DNA from: Diphasiastrum complanatum
Taxonomy: Eukaryota; Streptophyta; Lycopodiopsida; Lycopodiales; Lycopodiaceae
Assembly: GCA_029204225.1 (NCBI GenBank)
Contig: CM055102.1
Location: 5,571,520 to 5,635,519 of the forward strand
Direction of reading: 5' to 3'
DNA length: 64,000 bases
Below, in pieces: positions 34,537 to 47,334 of the stretch (within the stretch, counting starts at the first letter, position 1; each line of letters opens with the position of its first letter). The notes beneath the pieces are model-generated. The model did not search any database. It was not told where the DNA came from and saw nothing but the letters and a program-made list of their open reading frames with translations. A program made the position numbers and the translations under genes.

Positions 34537-34933
34537 GTCTTTATCGGAATGAGAGAAATGGTTGTTGACATTTTCACCAAAGCCCTGGACAAAGGACTTT
34601 TTGAGAGATCTTCAGTAAAAAAATCCTCAATTTGCGTGTAGAATTGGCAAGAAACTTGTAGCTCAAATTAATTCTAGTCAATGTTTCTTTGTAAAAGTGT
34701 GAGGGTCAAGCTCATATCCCAATAAAGTGTCTATGATAGGGAGGTGTCTAGTTTGGTGAGCTTGTTCAAGAGAGACAAAAATCCGTTTAGATATTCCAAT
34801 TTGTGAAAAAAGAGCACAAATTAGGTTGCAAAATGAGTGCAAGTCCAGAGAGATATTTTTTGGATCCTTTATCACTTTGTGTATAAGGAGTTAGTGAGAA
34901 TTGGCTTCTCCTCCAAATATAGCCTTCAACAAA

Positions 34934-34945
34934 GCTCTAATACCA
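34934..34945 (-). promoter_or_regulatory. Decayed primer binding site (minus strand)
   Basis: The minus strand reads TGGTATTAGAGC, one change from the tRNA-iMet primer site. It marks the inner end of the minus-strand LTR to its right. Confidence 0.6.
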
Positions 34946-35507
34946 TGTGAAAAAATCAGATCCAAATGACCTAATTATGCCCTTTGATCTTTAGCAAATT
35001 TGAAAAGCACATCTAGCTTCATTACCAATGTAGAAATGATGCATCAACTACACATAAAAGATGAGAACACAACAAGAACTTGCTATAAACACTTAAATAT
35101 GATATTTTATTATTCATGTCCGTACAAATTCAGTACAACAACAATACTCACACTCATGCATTCATATAGATAAGAAAATCAACATTCTACACACAAAAAT
35201 TCACTATATCACCACCAAGATGCAAGAGATTGATGTAGAAACCAAAAGAGATATCTTCCATACAAATGAATGAGAGAGATGAATTTCTCCCACACTTGTA
35301 TGCCTATTTATAGCATCATCTTGACCTATTTGGATGATCTTGCCTAAGCTTATCAACGTATGGAAGTTTTTAGGTACTTGCCAAAAACCTAGACTAAGTT
35401 TACTAGATTCAATTCTACTAACCAATTAGAGTAAGTCCAAATTTGACCTAATCCACCTATATTCTTGCTAGAAATAGTAAGGATACTATTTTTAGTCCTT
35501 ATTGACA
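34946..35507 (-). repeat. Putative minus-strand copia LTR fragment
   Basis: Bounded at its 3' end by a decayed primer site, with a TATA-like box on the minus strand (TATAAATA at 35305-35312). The left part of the element (34642-34933) is leader only and stops against the family A RNase H. The far boundary at TGTCAATAAGG (about 35507) is inferred from where family gag sequence begins. No partner LTR is visible. Confidence 0.5.
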
Positions 35508-35514
35508 TAAAAAA

Positions 35515-36326
35515 ATGTATCTCTAAGTTGATGTTTGTCACGTCTGCATCTAATGCAAAAATTCTTGTCACCACCTTGCGATTTCTGCTTGGTAGGTGCT
35601 TTGGATCTTCCACCTTTGTCTGCATCCTTCAGTTGACTGCGGTCTAATCTTCGAGACGACTCCCTCTAGTGTTAGGCTTCTTCTTGCGTCGATCTTTGTT
35701 GCTATATAGAGCTTGATCAGACTCTTCTCTGTCATTGTAGTGCTCTTTGGCTTCTACTTCCTCTTTGATTTCGGCTACTACCTTCTTGAGGGTCATCATA
35801 GGATTCTTTGCTAACAGAGTGTGTGTGTCGTTTGGAAAGATCTTGGTAGCATACACAACAGGTAGGTCAGTTGCTTCTTCTATGAGACTTCATGCTTCGT
35901 GCCAACATTGTGCAAAGGAAGAAATAGGTTTTTCATCTTTCTGATGAATGTCATGAGGTCTTTACCTTCCCAACATAGGTAGGTGAGTTGATCTTCCAAA
36001 TGCATGACTTGGTTGCGTGATTTGGTCTCGAATCTTGATATCAATGCGTCCCATAGTTCTTGTGCATTTGATATTGATGAGAGATAGAGTGTGATGTTGT
36101 TTTCGATGGAGGATGAGACAACAGCTACTACTTTATCGTTTTTCTCCTTCCATTCACAAAGCTCTTTCCCAGCATTGGCTGGCTTCTTTTCAGTCCCATC
36201 CACCCAGGGCCAAAGTGCTTCTCCTCTTAGGATAAGCGAAGTTTTCACCTTCCAAGCTAGGCAGTTTGAACCATCTTCTTGAAGTACTATGCAAATCTTT
36301 GATTGAATGCTGCTTATAGATGCCAT
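35515..36326 (-). pseudogene. Copia gag fragment of family A type (minus strand)
   Basis: Starts MASISSIQSKICIVLQ and continues ELCEWKEKNDKVVAVVSSSIE and LWDALISRFETKSRNQVMHL, closely matching the gag at 30382. It ends with a decayed zinc knuckle (CIRCRRDKHQLRDT, about 35545). This copy keeps Trp residues that became stops in copy 1, and has a fuller N-terminus. A frame break lies near 35870. Pol is absent. Confidence 0.8.
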
Positions 36327-36401
36327 TGTTATATACAACATTTTAGCTTGTATTAGGCTTCTTTGATCTGAATGACCTTGCTCTAAGATTTTGAGTAACC
36401 C

Positions 36402-36495
36402 ACTCTAATACCACTGATGAATCCGAACCGCTCTGATACCACTGATGGATGTGTAAGTGAATCTGGAGACATTTTTCATGCGAGCTCTAACACCA
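36402..36495 (-). promoter_or_regulatory. Three tRNA-Met primer-site-like motifs in about 95 bases
   Basis: The minus strand carries TGGTATTAGAGT (36402-36413), TGGTATCAGAGC (36430-36441, perfect) and TGGTGTTAGAGC (36484-36495). The first two lie in a short duplication ending CCACTGATG. Only one primer site is expected upstream of the gag at 35515-36326. Confidence 0.7.
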
Positions 36496-39060
36496 TTGTT
36501 GGGATATGATAAGCTAGTCCTTGATAAACCAGGTTGGGATATTTGTGTGAGACGCTCTGATTCTTCTATTCTTGACAAGCTTAGAATGAGTCGAACTCTC
36601 AGCCAGAGCTACTACTGCTAATTGAGATCTATCCTCCTCAAAGCGCTAGATGGACACTGCCTATCTAATATTGATTTTTATGCATTCATTGAAGCGAGCC
36701 TAAGTGCAAAAAAACAGAGTAACAACTGAAAACACATGAACAATGAACAAGCATAAAGCATTCAAGATTGTACACTTAGCAATAGGTGCACAAATGACAT
36801 CTATATGATCACAATGATCTTTGTGTTGTCTGGCATACCACACAATGCGTTGGCAGTTTGCGGTTTAAGGCTTCGCTTGTTAACTACAAGTGACCACTTG
36901 CTCTTTCTTTCGATTTCCCAAAGTTTCGTGATGGACCTCAGGCTGGTGTGTTGTGGTTTCGATTACTCCATCGTCTTGCAGTTTCGGTCTTGAGGTTGCG
37001 GTTTCCAGTGCACATTGTGTATTGTGGTTTTTTGCTTGTGCAGGTTTCCCATGTATTTCTACAAGTAAGGCCTATTGGCTCTTTACTTGCATTTCTGGAG
37101 AAACTTGGTCATAAGCTAGTAGCGCTTTGTGGTTAGAAACTTGATGTTTCTTCAAGAGTCTCATTTGGTTTATCTTTTCTAAGCCTAATCCTTGTGTTTA
37201 TGAGCTTATTCATGTTATGCAAAGTCCTAGCGAGGGTTTTTGGTGTTTGACAAGGAGCATCTTAGGGCACTTCTTTGGTACTAGTCAGTTTAGCATTGAG
37301 CATGAAACATCACCAAGCATTAAAAGAGCATCTTTATATTCAAAGCTTGCTAGAGATAATGTAGAAAGGAAGGTAACAAGTGCATGTTTGGTGCTTGAGG
37401 AAGATGGAGTCACAAGCTTGGAAATCAAGGGAAAAAATTCAAGTTTTGAGTTTGTTATCTACCAAGTTTGAGTTCAAGTACAAAATGGATCTGATTTTTC
37501 ATCATTATATAAGTTAGAAAATAAAACCATGGAGATTTCAAAGACCTCTATGTACTCTCATCTTCATCATTTCTATCTCATGTTTGATAGAGATCATTTT
37601 ATCTTATGGTTGCTTCAAGGTGGTGACATTGTTTTCACTCTACCTAGTGAAATGGAGTTTGATATGATCTTGTTTGATCTTCGTCAAAGCTTTGGGATGA
37701 AGAATGTTGTTTTTCCCTCACGATATGAAAAAGATAAGGATCTAGAAATGCTAGAATGTTATCTTTGGTTTTGGTGTTCAAAAACTCTAGTGTGAGCCAT
37801 TGATGCTTGGAAAGTGAAGTTTTGTGGGCAAAATCTGGTAAATATAATTTTTGACATGGTTCTTGAAGGACATCAATGGATCTAGCATGTGTTTTAGGCT
37901 CAAATCAAAGGAGGAGGGCACAAAGAGAATGGTTCTATCATGTACTTACTACTGGGTTTGTGTTGACTAACATTGACCATTGTTGCTACTTCATATTTGA
38001 TGATGCTCATGTAATTTTATGTGATGTATTTACTTGGAGTGAGATACAAAGAGGAAAAGGCAAATATGGATTTTGTTAATTGCTAGTTTTTGAAGGTTTC
38101 CAAAGAATTTTCATAGGAGAAGTCTTGGTTATGGTAAGCATGGATGGTGATTATGGTGTTTGTTTGGCCAAGTTGAATTTGAAGGGGAATGTGAAAAAGT
38201 AGTCCAAATTGGCAAATATCAACTTGAAGTCTAGATATGGAAACTTCAAATAGTTTGAACAAAGGTCAAAGTAGAGGCCAATTCGCAGAAATTGTGTGGA
38301 GGGGACCGAGTTGGTCCAAATGACATTCTTATATTGTTTCATGTACATATTTCATAAGATTATGAGGTCATTGTCAAGCTAGTCAACCTAGACCATTGAT
38401 TTGATGGATGGCAAAGATTTAGGACTTAAACCTACTTCTAGAACCTTCCAAAAGTGGCATACTACAGCTCTATATACCTGAATATGTTACCATTTTAGTA
38501 GTTAATGTACATACCTCATTTTCGTGACGATATTGGAGGAGGGACATTGATCTTTACATTGTGTAGAATTTTCTCATTTGCCTTGCTTATGTGAATGATT
38601 AATATGACTTGATTTTCATGCATCTTTATGAATTTTATGTTCTTTCATTTTTGACATTATTAGAGGTCCAAAAAAATTCCATCATTTTTTATTCACTTGA
38701 AGAGTTTGAAGATCGTTTGGATGTTTCTACATCTTGACTAGGTTTTATGATTAGAGATTGTGTACACAATCTTGGCATATTTAGGTTTCTTCCTTTATGC
38801 ATGAAACTTTCACAAATCACTCGTGCATAAACTCGTTATCAAAAATCTACTAAAAAATATCATAGACATGTTTCGAAGTAGGTGACCTAGTTATGTTGTT
38901 TGTCACATCTCATTGTTATAAAAATGTGAAATCTATTTTTTAAAATTGAGACCAAGATATTACAATCCTTTCAAGATTCTCAAGAAATATTCTTGCCTCA
39001 TAGTGATCAAGTGTGATAGTCATAGTGTTTGTTATTTAGCTAGCTACAAATCCTGTCTTT
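36496..39060. other. No recognisable gene; unassigned open frames
   Basis: The first part should hold the 5' LTR of the minus-strand family A fragment. Between 37217 and 38079 there are three plus-strand frames of 67-88 codons (for example one starting MEISKTSMYSHLHHFYLMF at 37529). They are T-rich and match nothing I know. From 38080 to 39060 nothing is recognised. Confidence 0.5.
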
Positions 39061-39067
39061 CATGTAT

Positions 39068-39256
39068 GCACTAGGCATATAAATATCAAATATCATTTCA
39101 ATAGGGAAAAGTTTATCATAGTGAAATTGATGTAGTGCATTGCAGGACTGCATATCAACTAGCTGATATGCTTACTAAACCTTTAAGTGTTGAAATTTTG
39201 GGTTTCTTTTAGAGAAAATCTCTATGCATATGAAATAAACTAGGCTCAAGGGAGAG
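39068..39256 (+). pseudogene. End of a copia RNase H with polypurine tract
   Basis: Plus-strand blocks ARHINIKYHF, then VVHCRTAYQLADMLTKPLS after a frameshift, match the C-terminus of copia pol. A polypurine tract AAGGGAGAG (39248-39256) follows, directly before a TGTTAGATATTG that would start the 3' LTR at 39257. The rest of the element upstream is not recognisable. Confidence 0.75.
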
Positions 39257-39845
<589 letters not shown>

Positions 39846-39899
39846 AATTACAAAATTTAAACCCAAAATTTTTTTGGACAATCCTTTCCTACTATTAAG

Positions 39900-41555
39900 T
39901 AAAACTAAAATGGGAAAGAAAGAGATGGTGTGTGATTATATTGAATGAATTAAACATGTTTTTTTAAATGTGATAGCATTGTAAGTGAATTAAAAATATT
40001 CTAGTAACTAGGTTTCAGAAATTTACGTCTTCGATATGTCTAAAAGATGTATTTAAATATTCCAACTATGATAGATATCCAATTACCATTCACAGAGTAG
40101 TAATTTGGGCTAGTGGTTAGGAAAAATGAAGGGTTGTAGATTATTCACAAAAAATTGTCTACTCTTTATAATCATATATATTAAACCAATCAAATAAAGA
40201 CAACAAGGTTAAAAATATACCTAGGACTAATACAATACATTCCATCTTCACGTTCTCTAGTGTTAATGCCACTCTGAGTTTTTTTGGTTCTCAAAACATT
40301 TTCAAAAACTATTGAGTGTTCAATTGCCTATTACAATGATAAAGTAGACAACATTATATTGTTCTCAATCTCTTTTCATTAGCTTGAAGTGTCACATGTT
40401 TGATGAGTAGCATGCGGAGCAAATAATTTTTAAGATACAACATATCATTTTGTGCAGAATATTCTTTCACATGACTTTTTATGGAAGTAATATGAGTGTA
40501 TGATATAATTATATGGACACTTCTATAGTTATGCTAGGTAATGTAAAGTAATCAACTATAAGATTTCTAAAAGATTTGTCTTCATAGATATGTGCTGGTT
40601 GTTCATGGAAATGGATATTAATTTCTAGGTAGTGATTATTAAGTTAGTCGAAATAGAATAAATGTGATGAAAAAGACCTTTTAATTCATCAAATATCTTA
40701 CAAGATATTCAATATTTGTCTAAATAGAAATAACTTCATATTGGTGGTATTTTAAGTTAAAATAAGCGCCACATTGTTTCTCCTTGCACAAGCATAATAC
40801 TTCACATCACCAATGTTAAACACTTCATCTAACACTTTTTGAATATTCTAAATTAGGCCTCCATAAATGCACATTGCATAAAAATGACAGTGGATCCATA
40901 TGATCATGTAAGACTACTTTATGTTTTAGAGACATGACACTCTCATAGCTAGAAATGTTATGAGTTGTTAGATGAGTGTCATAATGAGTATATATGTGTA
41001 CTGATGCTTACTTGTTGCCATAAACCATGTTCATAACACCCTCGCAAACATGTCAAGTATTAAACTACATGTCTCCTATAAATTATTAGTATTCTAGTGC
41101 CCATCATTACAATAAATGATTTTCGTAGATTTTGGGCCAAGATAGTTGACCAATTATTTATCATGCCAATGTCTTTTATATCATAATTTGTGTATTAAAA
41201 AGAGTACTACTAATGTAAAGATTACCTGACAATTATTATGAATAATATATCCACTTACGAAGATATTTCAAGACCAAGCTTTATTGATTATTTTGTATGA
41301 CTAATTTTTTACATGAGCACTCACTTAGAATGAGATAAGGGACATGCGTGCACACATCCTCTTTTCTAAAATTTTTATTCTACTTATGTGTATGTTTTGA
41401 TAGATATTTAGAGGATTCTTGACATTAGGTTATGCATCTAATTGCAATGATGATATGTTCATTTTGGATTGTCCTTTACAATTGTATTTAAAATTAATAA
41501 TTGCACAATTTCACCCAACATCCTAGTTGCTCTAAAAGACAAGACAACAGAGATA
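39900..41555. other. No recognisable gene
   Basis: AT-rich DNA without any open frame worth listing and without recognised transposon motifs. Confidence 0.6.
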
Positions 41556-41559
41556 AGAC

Positions 41560-42990
41560 AATCCAATTTTTTTTCCTCTCTCGAGAAAATCAACCATAGA
41601 TTAGTGACTTCATACAAAGTACAAAAGGAGAACCATTAAACTACCAGTGACTGAGATTTTCAGCTTTCTTAAAAATCAGCAAGGGAGAAAGATAAAATCT
41701 CTATTTTCAAATTCTCTGCTATTTCTATCTAACCAAATATACCAAAGAGTGATGATTCCAATACACTACCAAAAATTGGTAGCAACTTAGTCGTTCAGGA
41801 TGATATAATTAAGCAGTAGATCAAGATGGCTGAAACTTCTGAATCTGACATGGAAATGTGCAATAAACAAGTCAGCAACCGATCTCCAGAGAGGAGTATG
41901 ACAATGAAAGAAAAGGTGAGCAATGTCCTCTACTGCAGTTTTGCATGTTGAACAAACATGCGATGCACTACTCCTGTAATTTGCTCGAAAGAAGGGAGAG
42001 CTAAAGGATTCTAAGAGAGAAGATTCTGAGCTTGCCTGTTTTAATTTTAAAGGAACGTCGAAATCTAGATTTTCACAAATTGGGAGGATCCAAAAGGTTC
42101 CACTTAGAATTAAACCAAGAAAAGGTGAAAAGAGACTCTTTGGTAGTAGAATAAACGGAGGAATAGGAGATCTTACCTTTCTTATCCAAGGCCTTAAAAA
42201 TCTAGTTCTTATGAAGATGGTTCCAAATTCACCATGGGTAAACGCAAAGGACATGAATTTAGATTTGCGCTCAGAAAGACCAAGTTTTGTCCTAAGGTGA
42301 GAGAGACTGAGATAATAGATAAAATTCATTTTTGAATGAGACTTAGATAGAGTTTTTTTTCGATCAAAGCAAGAGGCTTGGAGTTAAGAGTAATCACTTT
42401 TGAAAACCAGCCTGATAGATTCCAAAGGGGAGACAATATTACCACCATTCCAAAAGGTCAAATCCCTAATCGATAGAAGAACTCTAAGAATAGATTTGAA
42501 TAAGAGAGGGAGGGAGGAGGAGGAGGCAAGGAACAAAGAGCAGGTAAATTCAAGAAAATAAGAATGGGAATTGAACTCATTGGTTAAGAGTAAAGGAGGA
42601 AGAATAGAGGTCATCATCAGAGTCCAAGGCTGAGGAGAAATAAAATTAGCATAGATACGCTTGAAAAGAAGAGAAAGGGAGGTGGTAGAAGGGTCAAGTA
42701 AGCCCAAACCACCCAATTTTTTTGGAGCAGTATAAATATCCCAATTCAAGAAATTTGAGCAGTTGTTCTAGAGGAACTTCCTAAAAGATTTAGCAATGGT
42801 GAGAGAGAAAGGAGGGAGAAACCAAATAAAAAAAAATGCATGAAGTAAGAGGAGATAATATGTTTGAGAACAAGAGATCCACTTTCATATGTGAGTGCAC
42901 CAACAAACGGACTCTTTGTTAGACGACCTTTCCACTGTCTTTGGTTTCTATTTCTAGTCCACACGACGTAGAATGGACATGCATTGCCCA
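41560..42990 (-). pseudogene. 5'-truncated LINE ORF2 end, copy 2 (RT end and zf-RVT)
   Basis: On the minus strand: an RT C-terminal segment ending near FLWNN (about 42760), then LNWDIYTAPKKLGGLGLLDP (42746-42384 frame), a frameshift, then 180 codons (42329-41787). That block includes a zinc-finger-like zf-RVT with Cys126, Cys129, His138 and Cys143 (CSTCK...HLFFHCH). It closes with a WYIWLDRN-type end near 41740 and a 3' tail sharing CTATGG, GATTTTCTCGAGAGA with copy 1. LINE ORF2 nicks target DNA and reverse transcribes its own RNA; the endonuclease and RT core are missing. It is more complete than copy 1 because zf-RVT is retained. Confidence 0.85.
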
Positions 42991-43029
42991 TACACATCAA
43001 ATGACCTACAGACTTTGCCTTACGAATAA

Positions 43030-44137
43030 TGTTATATACCTATGTAACTAGCAGTACTTCAAACCCCTATTGGTCCATTTAGTGTTGGGGGCTAAATGGC
43101 AAGCTACCCTTGGATAAGGGTTACCCTTAGTATTAAGGGTATGTGTCTTTGGATAAGGGCAGGCAAGTGACTATACCTTGGTCAGAGGTATGGAGTCACA
43201 TGACCCTTGGATAAGGAGTACCCTTAGGATTAAGGGTAGGTGCCTAAGATTAAGGTACTAGTGTCATTGGTTAAGGGCAGGTAGGTGTCTATGCCTTGGA
43301 TGGAGGTATGCAACCTAGAGAGGTGTTAGAAAGTCATTGGATGACTATTTTTCTGAACCTTGGGCCTCAACCTTGAACCATACACTTTAATGGTCTAGGA
43401 CCAAAGTATACATGCACAACTTGGGCATTGGGACCTAGTAGGAGGGCGCACTTCCAATGGGTCCAATGAGTTCCCAACTCCCACAAGAAAGGCATTCAAA
43501 GAGTCATAGGTTATGGAAGGAGTCTCGTGACTTTCCATAAGTCTATGGAGGTTCTTGGAGGTTCTTTAACTCCCCTAGGCTTCTCCCTCTCTCATTGGAT
43601 GGGCATGGAACTCCATAGTGCACTGGAGCGGTGGGTCCATGGGCCATTTATATGAGGGTAGTAGGGCGCCCATTGGGGGGAGGAGAGATCTCTCTTGCTT
43701 GCTTTTCTTATGATCTAGTGTTGCTAGTAGTGTGTAGAGTACTGCTTTGTGTGTAGTATGCTTAGGGTTTGGACCTTGCTTATGGTATGGGACATAAGTA
43801 GAGTTTGGATCTTGAGTATGCTATAGTTTGTTGTGGTATTCTTGTGATTTGTTTATGGTTAGCAAGGGGGTGCTAGATTGGTCTTGCTTGGAGCTTGGAT
43901 CTAGCTATGGTTGGGTGGTGAATACTTGAGGCCAGCTTGTTATCTATCTTTGTGTTTAAGAGTAGGGACACAGGTGGAGGAGAGATCCTTGGAGGCATGC
44001 AGATCCTTACTTGCAGGTGGAGGCATCCTAGCTTGGGCTTGGAGTTGGGAAGCATCTTGGAGCTTACAGGTTGCTTGGAGGACATTTGGAGGCTCTATCT
44101 TGGATTTGGAGGACTTCCTCACCTCTACTTGTAAAAG
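43030..44137 (+). repeat. 5' LTR of the chromovirus
   Basis: Matches 51002-52102 over about 1.1 kb (GTACTTCA(A/G)ACCCCTATTGG to CTACTTGTAAAA). Compared with the 3' copy it has about 19 extra bases just after TGTTA at the start, and has lost the terminal CA before the primer site. Confidence 0.85.
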
Positions 44138-44149
44138 TGGTATCAGAGC
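44138..44149 (+). promoter_or_regulatory. Primer binding site (tRNA-iMet type)
   Basis: A perfect TGGTATCAGAGC directly after the LTR, as usual in chromoviruses. Confidence 0.9.
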
Positions 44150-45130
44150 TAGACAAGGGATGGTAACCTTTCTAACCTTCTTCAAGTTCTATTAAGATCA
44201 CCAACTGATTTTTTTTTGGGAGAAGATTATTGGCTTTTCTAGTTGTAGGAAGCTTGTATTTGAAGTATTCAATGAATCTAGTTCTCAGAATAGTGATGCT
44301 TATGAAATTTTTTAGGGGCTGATTTTTTATCATGTTAGAGAAGTTTTAAAGTAGGCTTTGGGTTTTAAAAAGTTCTAAAAGAAGATTTATGGGATGGTTA
44401 TAGAAAGTCTTCCTCTAAATACACAAACTATTTTTTGCTAAAAGATTGATTCTAGCTATGCGTTTTGATCGAAATTAGTGTTTTTTTGCATAAATGAAGT
44501 GTTTCAAATTCTGTTTTTCAGGCTTGTAAGTCTGAAAATCAGATCTGAAAAGTAAAGTTTTCATCCAAATTCATTAGTTACACCTTTCTATCTCCTAGTT
44601 TCATGAAAATGACAATGTAGGAAGGGAATGGTAGTGTAACTTTGTGCATAAAACAAGTTTTGAAGTTTTGATTTTTGTCATTTTGAAGTTCTAATTTTCA
44701 GATCCATAGATCTGAAAATTGAAGTTTTCAAAGAGCTTCATTAGTTTTCCATTTCTAGACACTAGTTTCATGGATTTGGAGATCTAGAATAGTGAGAAAT
44801 GTGAATTTTGGTTTCTTTTGAAATGACAAATGGAAATGGAATTGGAATGAGAAGTTTATGTAAACATTAGCTTGGATTAGTTAATTGAAGTTTACATAAA
44901 GATTTGGTTTTCATTTTTGCTTTTGATTAAGGCAAATGTGGCTTGTTGTTGTTTTTCTCTTAAGCTTGGATTGAGCTTGCAAATAGTGGGCTTGGATTGA
45001 GCTTACAAACAATAAGATTGAATGAGTAGAAGTAAATGTTTTTTATTTGCATTGGTTGTAAGAATTGAAGCATTTCTATCATTCTAATTTGAGCACTTGT
45101 TGTTGTATTTGCATAATAGGAAAACAAAGA
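44150..45130 (+). other. Chromovirus untranslated leader
   Basis: AT-rich leader of about 1 kb without frames. It has several near-repeats based on GAAGTTTT(G/C) and AGATC(C/T)GAAAA. The gag start codon would be near 45140 (ATGGATCAAGCC). Confidence 0.6.
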
Positions 45131-45139
45131 AGCAACCCC

Positions 45140-46530
45140 AATGGATCAAGCCAATGAAACCCAACATTTGATCTATCAAACCCATCCAATGTGGCACAAG
45201 CTCTTGAGCTTTTATACCAACAAATTCAAGCCACTAATAAGCAGCTTCTTGGAGCAATTCCAATCGCACAGCGTCCTTATAGGGTGAGTGCATCGAAAGA
45301 GGCTGAGGTAAGTAGGCATTTACATGATTACCTAAAAAAGGGGTGGGTACAACCTAGTAAGTCTCCTTGGGCATCACCAATGGTTTTGGTTGCCAAGAAG
45401 GATGGGACTATAAGGTTTTGCGTCGACTATAAGAAATTGAACAAGGTAACCATTAAGAATAGATATCCACTGTCGCGGATGGATGATCTAATAGACTACC
45501 TTGGTGGTGCTGGGTATTTACCAAGATAGATCTAAGATCGGGCTACCATCAGATATGCATTAAGGCAGAAGATATACCGAAAACTGGGTTTCAAACTCGC
45601 TTGGGTCACTACGAATTTTTGGTGTTGCCTTTTGGTTTGACCAATGCACCAGCAACTTTCCAACAGATGATGAACGATTTGTTCATGCCATATTTGGGAA
45701 GATTCATAGTGGTATTCTTAGATGATATCCTAGTGTTCAGTAAGACTTTGGTGGAACATAAAGAGCATCTTAGGATTGTTTTGGACATCCTAAGAAGGGA
45801 AAAAGCTCTTTAGCAAGGAGTCTAAGTGTGAATTTTTTGCTAAAAAATTGTCCTATTGGGGCATAAGATTTTCAAACGGAGAGATTGAGGCCGATCGTAT
45901 CCATAGGGTTATTGATTGGCCTATTCTCACCACAGTTCAAAAAATCAAGTCTTGGGTTTTGTAGGATTTTTTCATCGGCATATACCCCAATTTGCTCGAT
46001 TGGCATTTCCCCTTACCCAGGCCTTGAAAGACTATAAGAAGTTAAGCTGGAGGGCTAAGAGTCCACTACTGGTGTGGACAGAGGATATGAATAATTGTTT
46101 TGAATTGCTTAAGAAAAGTGTCACTAAGCCACAGCTGATTTCCTTGTTGATATGCAAGAAATGTTACAACATGCTAAAGATAGCATAAGAACTGCCAAAG
46201 ACAGGGCAAGGCACTATGCTTATCTATCTCGGAAGCACAAGGTATTCATGGTCAACGACTGGGTGTTTTTGAGAGTCCCTAGTCAATCTAGGGGTTTGAA
46301 AATTATCAAGTGTGCAAAGTTGGTGCCAAGGTATTGCGGTCCTTTTAAGGTTATCCAAGTGATAAACAAGGTCACATACAAACTAGACCTTCCAGCTAAT
46401 GTTGGAATTCATCATGTTTTTCACATTAGTAAGTTGAAACCCTCATTGGGGTTGGGGAGACCCTGGTCCCTGTGGAAGATCTAGTGGAACTTTTTCGTGA
46501 TGAGTTCGTGAGTGGACCACCTGAACCCAA
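45140..46530 (+). pseudogene. Chromovirus gag-RT fusion, RNase H start and integrase end
   Basis: A short gag start ([19 protein letters not shown]) runs in frame straight into RT ([35 protein letters not shown]) at about 45265, so gag, zinc knuckle and protease are deleted. RT continues through frameshifts: [19 protein letters not shown], then the FLDD active site (45715-45726). RT end and RNase H start follow (WAKSPLL-type, FELLKKSVTKPQL). At about 46148 sequence jumps to the integrase C-terminus (QHAKDSIRTAKDRARHYA), the RYCGPFKVI GPY/F module and IHHVFHISKLKP. The frame ends at the copia insertion. The chromodomain resumes at 50824. Confidence 0.85.
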
Positions 46531-47321
46531 TGTTGAAATTGAAAAATAATCTATCTTGACTTTAGGCTTGCTACAAACTTTTTACTATGCAAGTATGTTG
46601 TTTCATAAATGTAAATGCCAAATTTGGCCTACATAGAACTCGAGTTATATGGATTTGTCATATCTAGTTGGTTGAATACAACTTGCATAGAGATTGTAGA
46701 CTTAGAAATAGCATTAATATGCTTGTAAAAACTCGTGGCATATCACATGCATTTATTGTAAGTGATCCATAGTGACATGCAAAACATGCACAAAGTGAAA
46801 TGGACACATGCATGATGATTTGTACAATTCTAGTTAGAAGTAGGACACTTGGTAAAAGCAGGTAGAGATACATGCATGAGATGTGATAAATGTCACTTAG
46901 ACACTAGTTTTCACTTTAGATGTGATTGAAAGGTGGATGGATGTGGTTCTACCTCGAGCTACCTCAAACTCCATGAGTATGTGTAGCTATTCTCATAATC
47001 TTTGATGAAGAACCAAAGCTTTGTAGCTATTCCATGCCATTTTGGATCTACACCATTTTTGCTTGAATATTTCTATCTTTCTCTCTCTAATGCGTGTTGA
47101 GGCTAATGCTCATACACTAAATTCTTGTACTTTTGTTGATTTGTAATTCAATGCTATCATTCTCTGATTCTTAGCATGCTAGATTGTGGTTAAGCCATAA
47201 ATTCTGTACTAGACCTTGCTATTCAATCTAGAATCAGGTTATTGTGCTAATCATAAAGCTTAATACGATCAATCATACTTGTGGATCATCCCCACACGTC
47301 TGAATTCTGAAAATTTTGTGA
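46531..47321 (+). repeat. 5' LTR of the inserted copia
   Basis: 791 bp starting TGTTGAAATTG. The terminal CA is GA here. It keeps an 18-20-base segment (around ATCTAGAATCAGG, near 47224-47242) that the 3' LTR has lost between short repeats. Confidence 0.9.
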
Positions 47322-47334
47322 TGGTATCAGAGCC
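47322..47334 (+). promoter_or_regulatory. Primer binding site (tRNA-iMet type)
   Basis: TGGTATCAGAGCC, perfect, directly after the LTR. Confidence 0.9.

Larger units (their letters stand above)
31327..34641 (+). pseudogene. Copia pol, family A copy 1 (protease, integrase, RT, RNase H)
   Basis: The first block is open for 404 codons (31327-32541). It has protease DSGA (VILDSGATLHF), pre-integrase LWHRRLCHMN and CDACLKGK, and an integrase core. The first catalytic Asp is Asn (HSNICGP, codon 32008-32010), while the second (IRIDRGGEY) and the Glu (NGVAERKN) remain. A TAA at 32539 and further breaks follow. RT is well kept from 33150 (CKWVFKLKYG, VDKKKAFLHGELDEEVYM) with YVDD at 33606 and FEIVDLEEAKCYLGL, to 33824. 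After frameshifts, RNase H begins near 33913 (IGLLMYLADNTRSNIDYAV), is split by a 70-bp insertion, and resumes SSCEVEYVAATKMANKIIWLK (34278) to TKALDKGLFE (about 34610). No polypurine tract or 3' LTR follows. Confidence 0.85.
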
